A DNA stretch of 64,000 bases, from contig NZ_FWFT01000001.1 in assembly GCF_900172275.1 (NCBI RefSeq), positions 868,001-932,000 on the forward strand, in the 5' to 3' direction. Below, in pieces: positions 29,513 through 37,607 of this stretch. Every line of letters starts with the position of its first letter. The first letter of the stretch is position 1. The position numbers and the translations under genes were made by a program. The notes beneath the pieces are model-generated. The model was given only the letters and a program-made list of their open reading frames with translations, did no database searches and was not told the origin of the DNA. This DNA comes from Pseudooctadecabacter jejudonensis (GTDB lineage: Bacteria > Pseudomonadota > Alphaproteobacteria > Rhodobacterales > Rhodobacteraceae).

Positions 29513-30720
29513 CAAACGGCGTCCAGCGCAGCCTTCAGGTCGTCAATCAAATCGTCCGCATCTTCCAATCCGGCCGACAGCCGCACCATCCCGCCAGAGA
29601 TGCCCAGAATGTCTTTTTGATCCTGCGGCAACCGCTGATGGGTCGTTGTCGCGGGGTGCGTGATGATCGACTTGGCGTCGGCAAAATTATTCGAAATTGT
29701 AAACAATTCCAGCGCGTTGAGGAATTTGAAACAGGCGTCTTTGCCCCCCTTCACCTCCAACGCCAGTACGGTGCCGCCTGTCTCGCCCTGTGCGCGGGCA
29801 AGGACGTGTTGCGGGTGCGCGGCATGGGTCGGATAGCGCACATGAACCAGCTTTGGGTGCCCGTCGAGCGCCACTGCAATCGCCTCAGCCGTGGCCGCCT
29901 GTTGATTGACGCGCAGCACAAGTGTCTCCAGCGCCTTCAGGTGGGTCCATGCGGTAAACGGGTTCATCGCGCCGCCCGTGTGTTTCATATAGGCCTCAAC
30001 AGGGCCACGGATCAGGTCGCGCGATCCTGCGATAATGCCGCCCAACATGCGCCCCTGTCCGTCCACATGTTTCGTCGTCGACACAATCGCAATATCCGCG
30101 CCGCACTCGGCCGCATAGGAATAGACCGGCGTGGCCATGGCATCATCCACCAGCACCAAGGCCCCCACGCCATGCGCCGCTTTCACCACATGGCGCAGGT
30201 CAACGACCTCCAACGTGGGGTTCGAAATACTCTCAAGGAACACCAGCCGCGTGTCGTCGCGGATGGCCGCATCCCATGCGGCGTTGTCCGTGCCATCGAC
30301 CAAAGTCACCTCAACCCCGAACCGGGCCAGAATGTCCTCCAGCACATACAAACACGACCCAAACAACGCGCGGCTCGACACCACATGATCGCCGGCCTTC
30401 AACATCGCCGTCAGCGCGCCTGAGACGGCGGCCATGCCCGATGTGCAGGCGAACGCGTCCTCATAGCCCAAAAGCATCGCCATTCGGTCTTCGAACATGC
30501 GCACCGTGGGGTTGCCGTAGCGGGCGTAGATAAACTCGTCCTCGCCCAAGGCCTCAAACCGCGCCTCGGCGGCCTCGGCTGTGGGGTAGACGAAGCCTTG
30601 CGTCACGTAGATGGCCTCGCTCACCTCACCATATTGGCTACGGCGGGTGCCTGCGTGCACGGCCTTGGTCCGCTTTGTCCAAGTGCTCTTGTTTGATGTG
30701 TCTTTGTTTGATCTGTCCAC
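29512..30720 (-). CDS. metZ: O-succinylhomoserine sulfhydrylase
   Basis: A 402-residue PLP enzyme of the Cys/Met metabolism (gamma) family that makes homocysteine from O-succinylhomoserine and sulfide. Motifs: YARYGNPTVRMFEDRMA, FACTSGMAAVSGAL, and the cofactor lysine in VSTTKHVDGQGRMLGG. I place the start at GTG 30720, with AAGGGGA 6-7 bases upstream, because the open frame continues to 30891 through a riboswitch and terminator that cannot be coding. It is the first gene of a two-gene unit with a GNAT protein, and is controlled by the SAM-II riboswitch upstream. Confidence 0.92.
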   Translation of the reverse strand: MDRSNKDTSNKSTWTKRTKAVHAGTRRSQYGEVSEAIYVTQGFVYPTAEAAEARFEALGEDEFIYARYGNPTVRMFEDRMAMLLGYEDAFACTSGMAAVSGALTAMLKAGDHVVSSRALFGSCLYVLEDILARFGVEVTLVDGTDNAAWDAAIRDDTRLVFLESISNPTLEVVDLRHVVKAAHGVGALVLVDDAMATPVYSYAAECGADIAIVSTTKHVDGQGRMLGGIIAGSRDLIRGPVEAYMKHTGGAMNPFTAWTHLKALETLVLRVNQQAATAEAIAVALDGHPKLVHVRYPTHAAHPQHVLARAQGETGGTVLALEVKGGKDACFKFLNALELFTISNNFADAKSIITHPATTTHQRLPQDQKDILGISGGMVRLSAGLEDADDLIDDLKAALDAV

Positions 30721-30741
30721 GATCCGTCCCCTTAGAACAAC

Positions 30742-30772
30742 AAAACCCCGACACCGGCAAAGGCATCGGGGC
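30742..30772 (-). terminator. Attenuator terminator of metZ leader
   Basis: On the minus strand, CCCCGA and TCGGGG flank an 18-base GC-rich apex, followed directly by TTTTGTTG. It lies between the SAM-II aptamer and the metZ ribosome-binding site, so SAM binding plausibly acts through premature termination. It could also act as a constitutive partial terminator. Confidence 0.7.
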
Positions 30773-30780
30773 TGCGCCCG

Positions 30781-30838
30781 TTCCTCTTTAGCGGCATGTT
30801 TAAAGTGGCCCGCAATCCGGTAACAAATCGCCACTGCA
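30781..30838 (-). ncRNA. SAM-II (SAM-alpha) riboswitch
   Basis: The minus strand carries the compact SAM-II aptamer: P1 stem AGTGGC pairing with GCCACT; between them the conserved loop CGATTTG, TTACCGGATTGCGG; then TTAAACATGCCGCTAAAG and GAGG, which forms the pseudoknot side. These strings fit the metX/metA/metZ SAM-II consensus well in order and spacing. It binds S-adenosylmethionine and represses methionine synthesis genes. The metZ start is 60 bases downstream, with a terminator hairpin between. Confidence 0.9.
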
Positions 30839-30928
30839 GACGGGATACGCCGCGGCGCAGCAGCCGTCAACACCTCTTGGCGGGCGGTCACGCGCCTGTC
30901 ATGGTGGCTCTACACAGCGGAGGCACAC

Positions 30929-31639
30929 ATGACACAAGACCCGATTGATCTCTATTTCTGGCCCACCCCAAACGGCTGGAAAGCCTCTATCGCGCTTGAG
31001 GAATTCGGCCTGCCCTACCGCACACATCTTGTGAACATCGGCGCGGGCGATCAGTTCAAACCGGAATTTCTGGCGATCTCCCCCAACAACCGGATGCCCG
31101 CGATTGTGGACCCCAACGGCCCGGACGGTGCGCCGATCTCCGTTTTTGAATCCGGCGCGATCCTGCAATACCTCGCGCGCAAGACCGGTCAGTTCGGAGG
31201 CCCCACAGAACGGGACAGGATTGCCGTGGATCAATGGCTGATGTGGCAGATGGGCGGGCTTGGCCCCATGGCCGGACAGGCGCATCATTTCCTCAAATAC
31301 GCCCCCGCGATGGATCCGCCCAATGATCTGCCCTATGCCAAAGACCGCTACCGGTCCGAGGTCGCGCGGCTTTACGGTGTCCTCGATAAGCAATTGGAAA
31401 AACACGATTATGTCGCCGGTGATTTCTATTCCATCGCGGATATGGCGATCTGGGGCTGGGCGTCACTGTGGGAAGGCCAGCAGCAAACCCTTGATGACAA
31501 ACCCAATCTGGCCCGCTGGCTTGCTCAGGTCGGCGCACGTCCGGCGGTCATCGCCGGTCGGGCCCTGCACGCGGAAAAACGCGGGGATTTCCGCAAAGAC
31601 AAAGACGCGCAAAACACGCTTTTTTCCAAGCGCGACTAA
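30929..31639 (+). CDS. Glutathione S-transferase family protein (nu/Ure2p-like)
   Basis: A 236-residue cytosolic GST. N-terminal thioredoxin-like domain (residues about 5-90) with LYFWPTPNGWKASIALEEFG, the cis-proline motif NNRMPAIVD and the ESGAILQYLA glutathione-binding turn; all-helical C-terminal domain with GDFYSIADMAIWGW. The TPNGWK start of helix 1, rather than a catalytic Ser/Cys, points to the YghU/YfcG (nu) class with disulfide-bond reductase activity. It is divergent from metZ. Substrate not predictable. Confidence 0.88.
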   Translation: MTQDPIDLYFWPTPNGWKASIALEEFGLPYRTHLVNIGAGDQFKPEFLAISPNNRMPAIVDPNGPDGAPISVFESGAILQYLARKTGQFGGPTERDRIAVDQWLMWQMGGLGPMAGQAHHFLKYAPAMDPPNDLPYAKDRYRSEVARLYGVLDKQLEKHDYVAGDFYSIADMAIWGWASLWEGQQQTLDDKPNLARWLAQVGARPAVIAGRALHAEKRGDFRKDKDAQNTLFSKRD

Positions 31640-31694
31640 CCATTGATTAAGGAATAGGGTGTTATCTGGTGCCGTTCGTATCAGGAGCCACCTC

Positions 31695-31979
31695 ATGTCC
31701 GGCCGCGCCCCGCGTTTCCCCGCCAATTTCGATGTCGTCTTGCGCAAGGGGCCTGAAATGTACCCCAGCACCATCTGCAACATCTCTGTCGGGGGGGCCT
31801 GTCTGATCGGTGTTGATGACTTCTCTAAAGGGGAAACCATGACAGTCGACTATGCTTTTGGTCAGACCCGGGCGACCGTCACATGGAAGACAGGCAAAAT
31901 GGCCGGCGTGAAATTCGACGACAAATTGTCAGACAGCGGCCTGCAATTCATCCGCGCCTCACAAAGCTACGCGTCCTAG
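31695..31979 (+). CDS. PilZ-domain protein
   Basis: A 94-residue single-domain protein. The C-terminal NISVGGACLIG strand-turn matches the PilZ (D/N)xSxxG motif that contacts cyclic di-GMP, and an arginine-bearing N-terminal segment (APRFPANFDVVLRKG) precedes it; however the canonical RxxxR is reduced, so nucleotide binding is not assured. ATG at 31695 has CAGGAG 7 bases upstream; the longer frame to 31659 is not needed. Its stop overlaps the convergent septation-protein stop by 4 bases. It could be an effector for cyclases such as the GGDEF protein at 6989-7732. Confidence 0.78.
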   Translation: MSGRAPRFPANFDVVLRKGPEMYPSTICNISVGGACLIGVDDFSKGETMTVDYAFGQTRATVTWKTGKMAGVKFDDKLSDSGLQFIRASQSYAS

Positions 31980-32605
31980 CCGTCGTTGCCGCCCGAAGCC
32001 GCCTTATCCTCTTCGGGATCAATGACGTACCGCTGCAGCATCACAATCTGCGCCCACAGAAACACAAACAGCGCCAGCGGGAAGGCGAAGGTTTCAATCT
32101 TCACCCAGGCATCCGTTGACATGGTGCGCCAGACGATTTCGTTGGCAATGGCCAGTGCCGCAAAGGCCAAGGCCAGACGTTTGGTCAGGATCATCCACCC
32201 CTCTTGCTGCATGGGGATCATATCCCCCATCACCCATTGCAACAGGCTTTTGCCCCGCAAAAGACCAAGGCCCAAGATCACCGCAAACAGCCCGTTCACG
32301 ATGCTGGTCTTCATCTTGAAGAACCTCTCATCGTTGAACCAGGCGGTCAGCCCGCCAAAGAATATCACCATAAAGGCCGTGAACACCTGTATCCGGCTGA
32401 GTTTGCCTGTCAGCGCCCAAAGGATCCCCATGCACACCAAAAGGATGGGCACAAAGACAATCGTGGCCACAATAAATCCCGTGTACTCTGTCCCGCCAAT
32501 CGTAAAGACATCATCGCGGATGCGCAGGTACAGCAGGAAAAAAGCAATCGTAGGCCCCAGTTCAAGGACCTGTTTCAAGACGGGATTGACGGTGCGTTCA
32601 CTCAT
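31976..32605 (-). CDS. yciB: Intracellular septation protein A family (YciB/IspZ)
   Basis: A 209-residue inner-membrane protein with five to six hydrophobic segments. Signature stretches: LELGPTIAFFLLYLRI near the N-terminus, GGLTAWFNDERFFKMKTSIVNGLFA, and RLALAFAALAIANEIVWR. YciB family proteins affect cell envelope synthesis and division. ATG 32605 with GAGGGG just upstream is preferred over a GTG at 32614. It is last in the ftsY operon, 9 bp after the DMT stop. Confidence 0.88.
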   Translation of the reverse strand: MSERTVNPVLKQVLELGPTIAFFLLYLRIRDDVFTIGGTEYTGFIVATIVFVPILLVCMGILWALTGKLSRIQVFTAFMVIFFGGLTAWFNDERFFKMKTSIVNGLFAVILGLGLLRGKSLLQWVMGDMIPMQQEGWMILTKRLALAFAALAIANEIVWRTMSTDAWVKIETFAFPLALFVFLWAQIVMLQRYVIDPEEDKAASGGNDG

Positions 32606-32614
32606 GCCCCTCAC

Positions 32615-33517
32615 TTAACCCCCCCGTTCCACGATTACAGCCCCCAAAGCGATGCCCGTCATCAAGATCAGGCGGCGCGGGCCCACGGTTTCGCCCATGA
32701 TGAACCACCCGATCAGGGCCGCAAACACGGTTGAGGTTTCGCGCAGCACCGCTGCCTCGCCCACTTTGTCCAGCCGCGTGGCCATCATCACACCGCCAAA
32801 ACTGATCCACGCAATCAACGCCCCCGCAAGGCCCCGCCACGCGAGGGACGCAGCCCCACCCGGCACGCCAGATCGCCTGATGCGCCACGCCGCCAGCAGC
32901 GGAAAATCAAGCGCGGTTAGAAAGAAGAACCACGCCAAAAACGTAAAAGGATCAGGGCTTTGGCGGATTCCGTACGCGTCCCACACGGTGTAGATCGCAA
33001 CCAACATGCCCCCCGCACAGGCCCAGATCAGCCCGATCTTCAGCCCGCGTAAATCAATGCGTTCGGCGGCCATATTGCGCCCCGCCAACAGCAACATGGA
33101 CCCCGACAAAATCGCGACGCCCAGCCATTGCACGGCCGTGAAATGTTCGTTGAAAAACAGGCTCGCCCCCAGCACGGTCACCAACGGCCCCGTGCCGCGG
33201 ATGACCGGATAGACCACCGTATAGGCCGCCCGTTCATAGGCCAGCGCGACGGTCACTTTATAGGCAAAATGCACCACCATTGCGCCCAGCAGGATCAAAA
33301 AGGTCGTCTGGTCCGGCCACGGCACCAAAAACAGCGCCACCGGCGCCGAAATGACGACCAACCACACGTCTATCGACCCGCGCATCAGCCACGGATCATG
33401 TCGCCCTTTTTGAAGCGCCCCGAACACCGCATGGGCCAACGCCGACATCAGCGCCAGTGCCGTGGCCAGCCGCGCGCCCTCAGGCGTGCCCGCGATGCCG
33501 ACCAGCCAGTCGGTCAA
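32615..33517 (-). CDS. DMT-superfamily (EamA) transporter
   Basis: A 300-residue inner-membrane protein with about ten hydrophobic helices and two EamA repeats (VFGALQKGRHDPWLMRGSID in the first, IWACAGGMLVAIYTVWDA opening the second). It starts with TTG at 33517 overlapping the stop of the upstream gene (TTGA). Third gene of the ftsY operon. Substrate unknown. Confidence 0.83.
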   Translation of the reverse strand: MTDWLVGIAGTPEGARLATALALMSALAHAVFGALQKGRHDPWLMRGSIDVWLVVISAPVALFLVPWPDQTTFLILLGAMVVHFAYKVTVALAYERAAYTVVYPVIRGTGPLVTVLGASLFFNEHFTAVQWLGVAILSGSMLLLAGRNMAAERIDLRGLKIGLIWACAGGMLVAIYTVWDAYGIRQSPDPFTFLAWFFFLTALDFPLLAAWRIRRSGVPGGAASLAWRGLAGALIAWISFGGVMMATRLDKVGEAAVLRETSTVFAALIGWFIMGETVGPRRLILMTGIALGAVIVERGG

Positions 33518-34428
33518 TCGGCAACCTGTGCGGCAGGCGTCCAGTCGGCGCGCAGGGTGATGCCGTCCAGCAGCACCGCAAGACCCGCACGTTCCTCCGC
33601 TTCGGTGACCTCGCCCAGCTGGCCAAGGGTCATGGCCGCACTGGCGCCCAGCTGCATCATCCCCAGTCCTCGGTCGGAGGTCACGATGGCTTCAAACGTG
33701 CCGACAGGCCGCGGCAAATCGCCCGCAAAGGCCATCATCTCAGCACGGCTTGCATCATCCACAACGCCGACCGGCAACAGGGAGATTAACCGAAACGCAG
33801 CCTCCCGTTGGGCCTGCGCATCCCCCGCCACGGAGACATCGACACCAAACCCGAACGGGTTTTCCACCGTGCCGCCAAAGGTCACCCCGATCAGCCCGCT
33901 TTTGAACGCCGCCGATCCAGCAGAGACCTGCATCATCGACGGGGACGACAAAAACAGCCGTTCAAACACCCCCGACACCGTCAAAACATCGCCCGCGTCG
34001 TTGTATAAGGCCGCCCGTTCCACGATCACTTGGCCCGCCTCCGGCTGTTGGCGCAGCAGGGCCTCTAGGGTCAGAAAGGGCCTGTCCGGCCCGCCGCCTT
34101 GCATCTCACGAGGGTCCAATCCGATGGCGCGAACCTCAAGCCCAAGGGGCGGAATGCCATCCGCCGTCCAGCGCGCCGTGTCGTCCATCCGCCACATAAA
34201 GGTGTCAAAATCCACGTCCTCAAACCCCAGATCAGCGCCGTTGATCAGGCACCAGCCGTCGGGCGTGACCGTCACAGATTGCACCATCACAGACGTCAGA
34301 TCATCGCCCGGCGCGATCATATCTGCGAAGCTCTGATAGACATCCTTGCACATTGGTTTGGTCATCAGATCAAAGGCCGACACCGGCGCGGCCACCATAC
34401 AGGCAAAGGCAAAAAGTGCGCCCCTCAA
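33514..34428 (-). CDS. Secreted hypothetical protein, 304 aa
   Basis: Not recognised as a named family. A clear signal peptide is present (LFAFACMVAAPVSAFD, cleavage near residue 18); the mature protein is predicted periplasmic, with two cysteines (MCKDV, WCLING) likely disulfide-bonded and a repetitive beta-rich look (VSGVFERLFLS, IGVTFGGTVENPFGF, ISLLPVGVVDDASR). The start is TTG at 34428, which lies in the ftsY stop (TTGA) and gives the N-terminal Arg needed for the signal; no better start is available. Position between ftsY and a DMT gene is the only functional hint. Confidence 0.75.
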   Translation of the reverse strand: MRGALFAFACMVAAPVSAFDLMTKPMCKDVYQSFADMIAPGDDLTSVMVQSVTVTPDGWCLINGADLGFEDVDFDTFMWRMDDTARWTADGIPPLGLEVRAIGLDPREMQGGGPDRPFLTLEALLRQQPEAGQVIVERAALYNDAGDVLTVSGVFERLFLSSPSMMQVSAGSAAFKSGLIGVTFGGTVENPFGFGVDVSVAGDAQAQREAAFRLISLLPVGVVDDASRAEMMAFAGDLPRPVGTFEAIVTSDRGLGMMQLGASAAMTLGQLGEVTEAEERAGLAVLLDGITLRADWTPAAQVAD

Positions 34429-35894
34429 CGATCAGTCCCCATCAGTGCGGCGGCGAAATCCTCAGGGTCGAACGGGGCCAAATCGTCGATCTGTTCGCCC
34501 ACCCCGATGGCATGGATCGGCAGGCCGAACTTATCCGCCAGCGCCACCAGCACACCGCCCTTGGCGGTGCCATCAAGTTTGGTCATCACCAAACCCGTCA
34601 CATCCGCCAACTCCTGAAACGTCTTGACCTGGCTCAGCGCGTTTTGCCCTGTCGTGGCATCCAGCACCAACAACGTATTGTGCGGCGCGTCCGCGTCTTT
34701 CTTGCGGATAACACGGACGATCTTTGACAGCTCTTCCATCAAATCAGCACGGTTTTGCAGCCGCCCCGCCGTATCAATCATCAAAAGATCAGCCCCGTCG
34801 CGCGCCGCCTGCTCCATCGCATCAAACGCCAGCGACGCAGGGTCGGACCCTTCGGGGGCTGTCAAAACCGGCACGCCCGCGCGCGCGCCCCAGACCTGCA
34901 GCTGTTCCACAGCCGCCGCGCGGAACGTATCCCCCGCCGCGATCACAACCTTTTTGCCCGCCGCCTGAAACTGGCTGGCCAATTTGCCGATCGTCGTGGT
35001 TTTGCCCGATCCGTTGACCCCCACCACCAAGACCACTTGCGGCTTGGTCGGGTAAAGGGGCATGGGCCGCGCCACGGGTTCCATGATGCGGGTGACTTCG
35101 TCGGCCAGTAGCCCCTTGATCTCAGCCGTGGACAGCCGTTTGCCGAACCGTCCTTCGGCCATGTTTGCCGTCACGCGCAGGGCTGTGTCGACGCCCATAT
35201 CGGCGCTGATCAACAACTCCTCCAGCTGTTCCAGCATGTCGTCGTCCAATTCACGCCGGACAACCGTTTTCTTGTCACCACGTCCAAGAAGGCGGCCCAA
35301 CAGACCAGGCTTTGCGGCCTCTTGCGCGGCGGCGGCCTCAACCCGCTCAGCCTCTCGCTGGGCGGCGGCGTCTTCGGCGGCTTTGCGGGCGGCCTCTTGT
35401 TCGGCGGCCTGTCTGTCGGCTTCGGCGCGGGCCGCGACCTCGGCTTGGCGGGCCGCTTCGGCCGCTTCGGCCTCGGCTGCGGCCCGTTCTGCGGCCACAC
35501 GTGCGGCTTCGGCGGCGGCCAATGCGTCGGCATCGGCTTGCGCTTGGGCGGCCGCCGCGGCGCGGGCCGCTTCGTCCTCGGCGACTTGACGGGCCGCTTC
35601 GGCGCGATCCACCTCCTCTTGGCGGCGCAGGGCGGCGGCTGCGGCCTCCGCCTGACGGGCCGCTTCGGCTTGCGCCGCGGCCTCAGCCGCTGCAGCCGCG
35701 TCTGCCTCCAGTTTGTCCCGTTTTGCCTGTTCGGCTGCGGCCTTCTGCGCAGCCTCCGCCGCATCCGTCCCGGCCTGCGCGTCAAACTGGGCCTCTTCCT
35801 CAACCCCGCCATCTTCCACAATGGCATCCAACCCCTCCTCAATCTTTGAGGACGATTTGAACAAGCGATCTTTAAGCTTTTTGAAAAAGGCCAT
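34425..35894 (-). CDS. ftsY: Signal recognition particle receptor FtsY
   Basis: A 489-residue SRP receptor GTPase for co-translational membrane targeting. Residues 1-20 are a basic amphipathic MAFFKKLKDRLFK helix; residues about 45-190 are an extremely Ala/Glu/Gln/Arg-rich coiled-coil A domain, the membrane-associated acidic region; the NG domain follows with P-loop GVNGSGKTTTIGKLA, DTAGRLQN (G3) and TKLDGTAKGG (G4). ATG at 35894 follows ACGGAG at spacing 6; the longer frame to 36395 is antisense to alkB. It leads the operon ftsY-secreted protein-DMT-yciB. Confidence 0.95.
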   Translation of the reverse strand: MAFFKKLKDRLFKSSSKIEEGLDAIVEDGGVEEEAQFDAQAGTDAAEAAQKAAAEQAKRDKLEADAAAAAEAAAQAEAARQAEAAAAALRRQEEVDRAEAARQVAEDEAARAAAAAQAQADADALAAAEAARVAAERAAAEAEAAEAARQAEVAARAEADRQAAEQEAARKAAEDAAAQREAERVEAAAAQEAAKPGLLGRLLGRGDKKTVVRRELDDDMLEQLEELLISADMGVDTALRVTANMAEGRFGKRLSTAEIKGLLADEVTRIMEPVARPMPLYPTKPQVVLVVGVNGSGKTTTIGKLASQFQAAGKKVVIAAGDTFRAAAVEQLQVWGARAGVPVLTAPEGSDPASLAFDAMEQAARDGADLLMIDTAGRLQNRADLMEELSKIVRVIRKKDADAPHNTLLVLDATTGQNALSQVKTFQELADVTGLVMTKLDGTAKGGVLVALADKFGLPIHAIGVGEQIDDLAPFDPEDFAAALMGTDR

Positions 35895-36048
35895 TTCGGG
35901 CTCCGTACAGTCTTTGGTAACACCTAATCGCGCATTGTGGTGGAAGGAACCCGCAACCACCAAATTTCCCCAATCTGGCCCCAAACACCCGCTAGGTTGA
36001 GACCTCGTGCCGCGCGACATGGCGCATATTCTGCTGTAAACGGATCCA

Positions 36049-37086
36049 ATGACACGCATTTTGACCATTGTTCCCTTCGCCATCGTGACCCTCATGGCCC
36101 CCACCCTGATCGCCGCAGGTGCGATTTGGGGCGGCGGATGGGCTGTGGCCGGGGTCATCTGGATGACGGCGCTGACGGCGTCCTTGGACGAATTGGTGAG
36201 CGTCACCCTGCCCCACACAGACGGGGATGAGTTTCCGTCCGCAGACGGGCTGTCGGTGCTGCTGGCCTTGGCCCATCTTGCGCTGTGGGTGACGGTGATC
36301 GCGGCCTTGGGCGGGGCAACAGGGCTGGAAACATGGGAAAAGCTTGTGGTCTTTACGGGGGCCGGGCTGTTCATGGGCCAGGTCAGCAATTCCAACGCCC
36401 ATGAGCTGATCCACCGGCCCGGGCGGGGGCTGCGTCGTGCGGGCCGCTGGGTCTATATTTCGCTGCTGTTCGGGCACCACACCTCCGCACATCCGCTGGT
36501 GCATCATGTGCACGTCGGCACGCCCGCCGATCCCAGCACCGCCCGCCGGGGCGAGAGTTTTTACCGCTTTTTCAAGCGCGCCTGGGTCGGTGGGTTTCGC
36601 GAGGGCCTGCGCGCCGAGAACAAGCGGTTCCCGCGTTTGGGACGCCATGCGGTGTTTCATCCATATGTGACTTACGTCGGGGGTGCTGTTCTGGTGTTGA
36701 TCGCCGCGGCAACCCTTGGCGGATGGAAAGGCCTGTTGGGGGCCGTGTGTCTGGCCGGTTTTGCCCAAACACAGCTGATGATGTCCGACTACGTGCAACA
36801 TTACGGCCTGTCGCGCAGGCAAGATGCGTCGGGCAAACCGGAACCCGTGGGGGTGCAGCATTCATGGAACGCGCCCCATCTGATGTCTTCGGCGCTGATG
36901 CTGAACGCGCCGCGCCATTCCGATCATCACGCCCATCCGGCACGTCCGTTTCCGTCGCTGCGTCTTGAGGGGAGCATGCCGATGTTGCCACGGTCTTTGC
37001 CGGTCATGGCCTGCGTTGCGCTTTATCCGCGCCTGTGGCGCCGGGTGATGGATCCCTTGGCGGACGAATGGCAATCCGCCGCCTGA
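36049..37086 (+). CDS. alkB: AlkB-type alkane 1-monooxygenase (membrane di-iron)
   Basis: A 345-residue membrane hydroxylase that oxidises terminal carbons of alkanes or related chains using O2 and rubredoxin electrons. The histidine clusters for the di-iron site are present: HELIHR near residue 118, HHTSAHPLVHHVHVG near 143, and NAPRHSDHHAHP near 285; the HYGLSR segment near 255 is also an AlkB signature. It is shorter than classic AlkB (~400 residues) and lacks a fused rubredoxin; none is adjacent, so electron partners must be encoded elsewhere. Four to six membrane helices. Divergent from ftsY across 154 bp. Substrate range unknown. Confidence 0.88.
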   Translation: MTRILTIVPFAIVTLMAPTLIAAGAIWGGGWAVAGVIWMTALTASLDELVSVTLPHTDGDEFPSADGLSVLLALAHLALWVTVIAALGGATGLETWEKLVVFTGAGLFMGQVSNSNAHELIHRPGRGLRRAGRWVYISLLFGHHTSAHPLVHHVHVGTPADPSTARRGESFYRFFKRAWVGGFREGLRAENKRFPRLGRHAVFHPYVTYVGGAVLVLIAAATLGGWKGLLGAVCLAGFAQTQLMMSDYVQHYGLSRRQDASGKPEPVGVQHSWNAPHLMSSALMLNAPRHSDHHAHPARPFPSLRLEGSMPMLPRSLPVMACVALYPRLWRRVMDPLADEWQSAA

Positions 37087-37135
37087 TGTGATGATGGCCC
37101 TATCCCAATGGGGTATTGTCTGACAGTTTGTCCCC

Positions 37136-37537
37136 ATGAAGTGCATAATTCTGTCCATCGCCATGGCCCTGTTCGCGGCCCCCGCCACAGCCGAAACACC
37201 CCTGTCTGCCGAGGCATTTGAGGCGCTGGTCGAAGGAAAAACCCTTTCCTTTTCCGTGGGCGGCGCTCCATATGGGAGCGAGTTTTACGGCCCCAATCGA
37301 CAGGTCATCTGGTCCTTCGTGAATGGCACCTGCCAATACGGCGAATGGTTTGAACGCCCAACAGATCAAGGCCCCAGCATCTGCTTTGTTTACGAGGGCG
37401 ACGGGCAAGAACAATGCTGGCAGGTGTTTGAGGACGCAGGGACTTTGCGCGCCGAGTTTTTGAACGCCCCCAACACCACGGTGCTGTACCAACTCGAAGA
37501 GGCCGCCCCCTTGGTGTGTGGCGGCGTCGGCACCTGA
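37136..37537 (+). CDS. Small secreted hypothetical protein, 133 aa
   Basis: A signal peptide (IILSIAMALFAAPATA, cleavage near residue 19) precedes a ~114-residue mature domain with four cysteines (GTCQYGE, SICFVYE, EQCWQVF, LVCGGVG). LSAEAFEALVEGKTLSF and QVIWSFVNGTCQYGEW suggest a lipocalin-like or DUF995-like small beta fold; the lipoprotein at 60469-60852 has a comparable start to its mature domain (FEQAIVGRTLDF). Not assigned to a family with confidence. It follows alkB by 49 bp on the same strand. Confidence 0.75.
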   Translation: MKCIILSIAMALFAAPATAETPLSAEAFEALVEGKTLSFSVGGAPYGSEFYGPNRQVIWSFVNGTCQYGEWFERPTDQGPSICFVYEGDGQEQCWQVFEDAGTLRAEFLNAPNTTVLYQLEEAAPLVCGGVGT

Positions 37538-37572
37538 TCTTCAATGTGTTTTTGCGTGTTTGGGTCGAATTT

Positions 37573-37600
37573 TAGGTATTTTTGACCCAAAGAAACAGGG
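37573..37600. repeat. Dispersed intergenic repeat (GACCCAAAGAA subtype)
   Basis: Contains AGGTATTTTTGACCCAAAG in plus orientation, the same string as the reverse complement at 28976-29010. It lies between the small secreted protein stop and the xseA stop, so it sits between convergent genes. Confidence 0.55.
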
Positions 37601-37607
37601 CGTCGCG

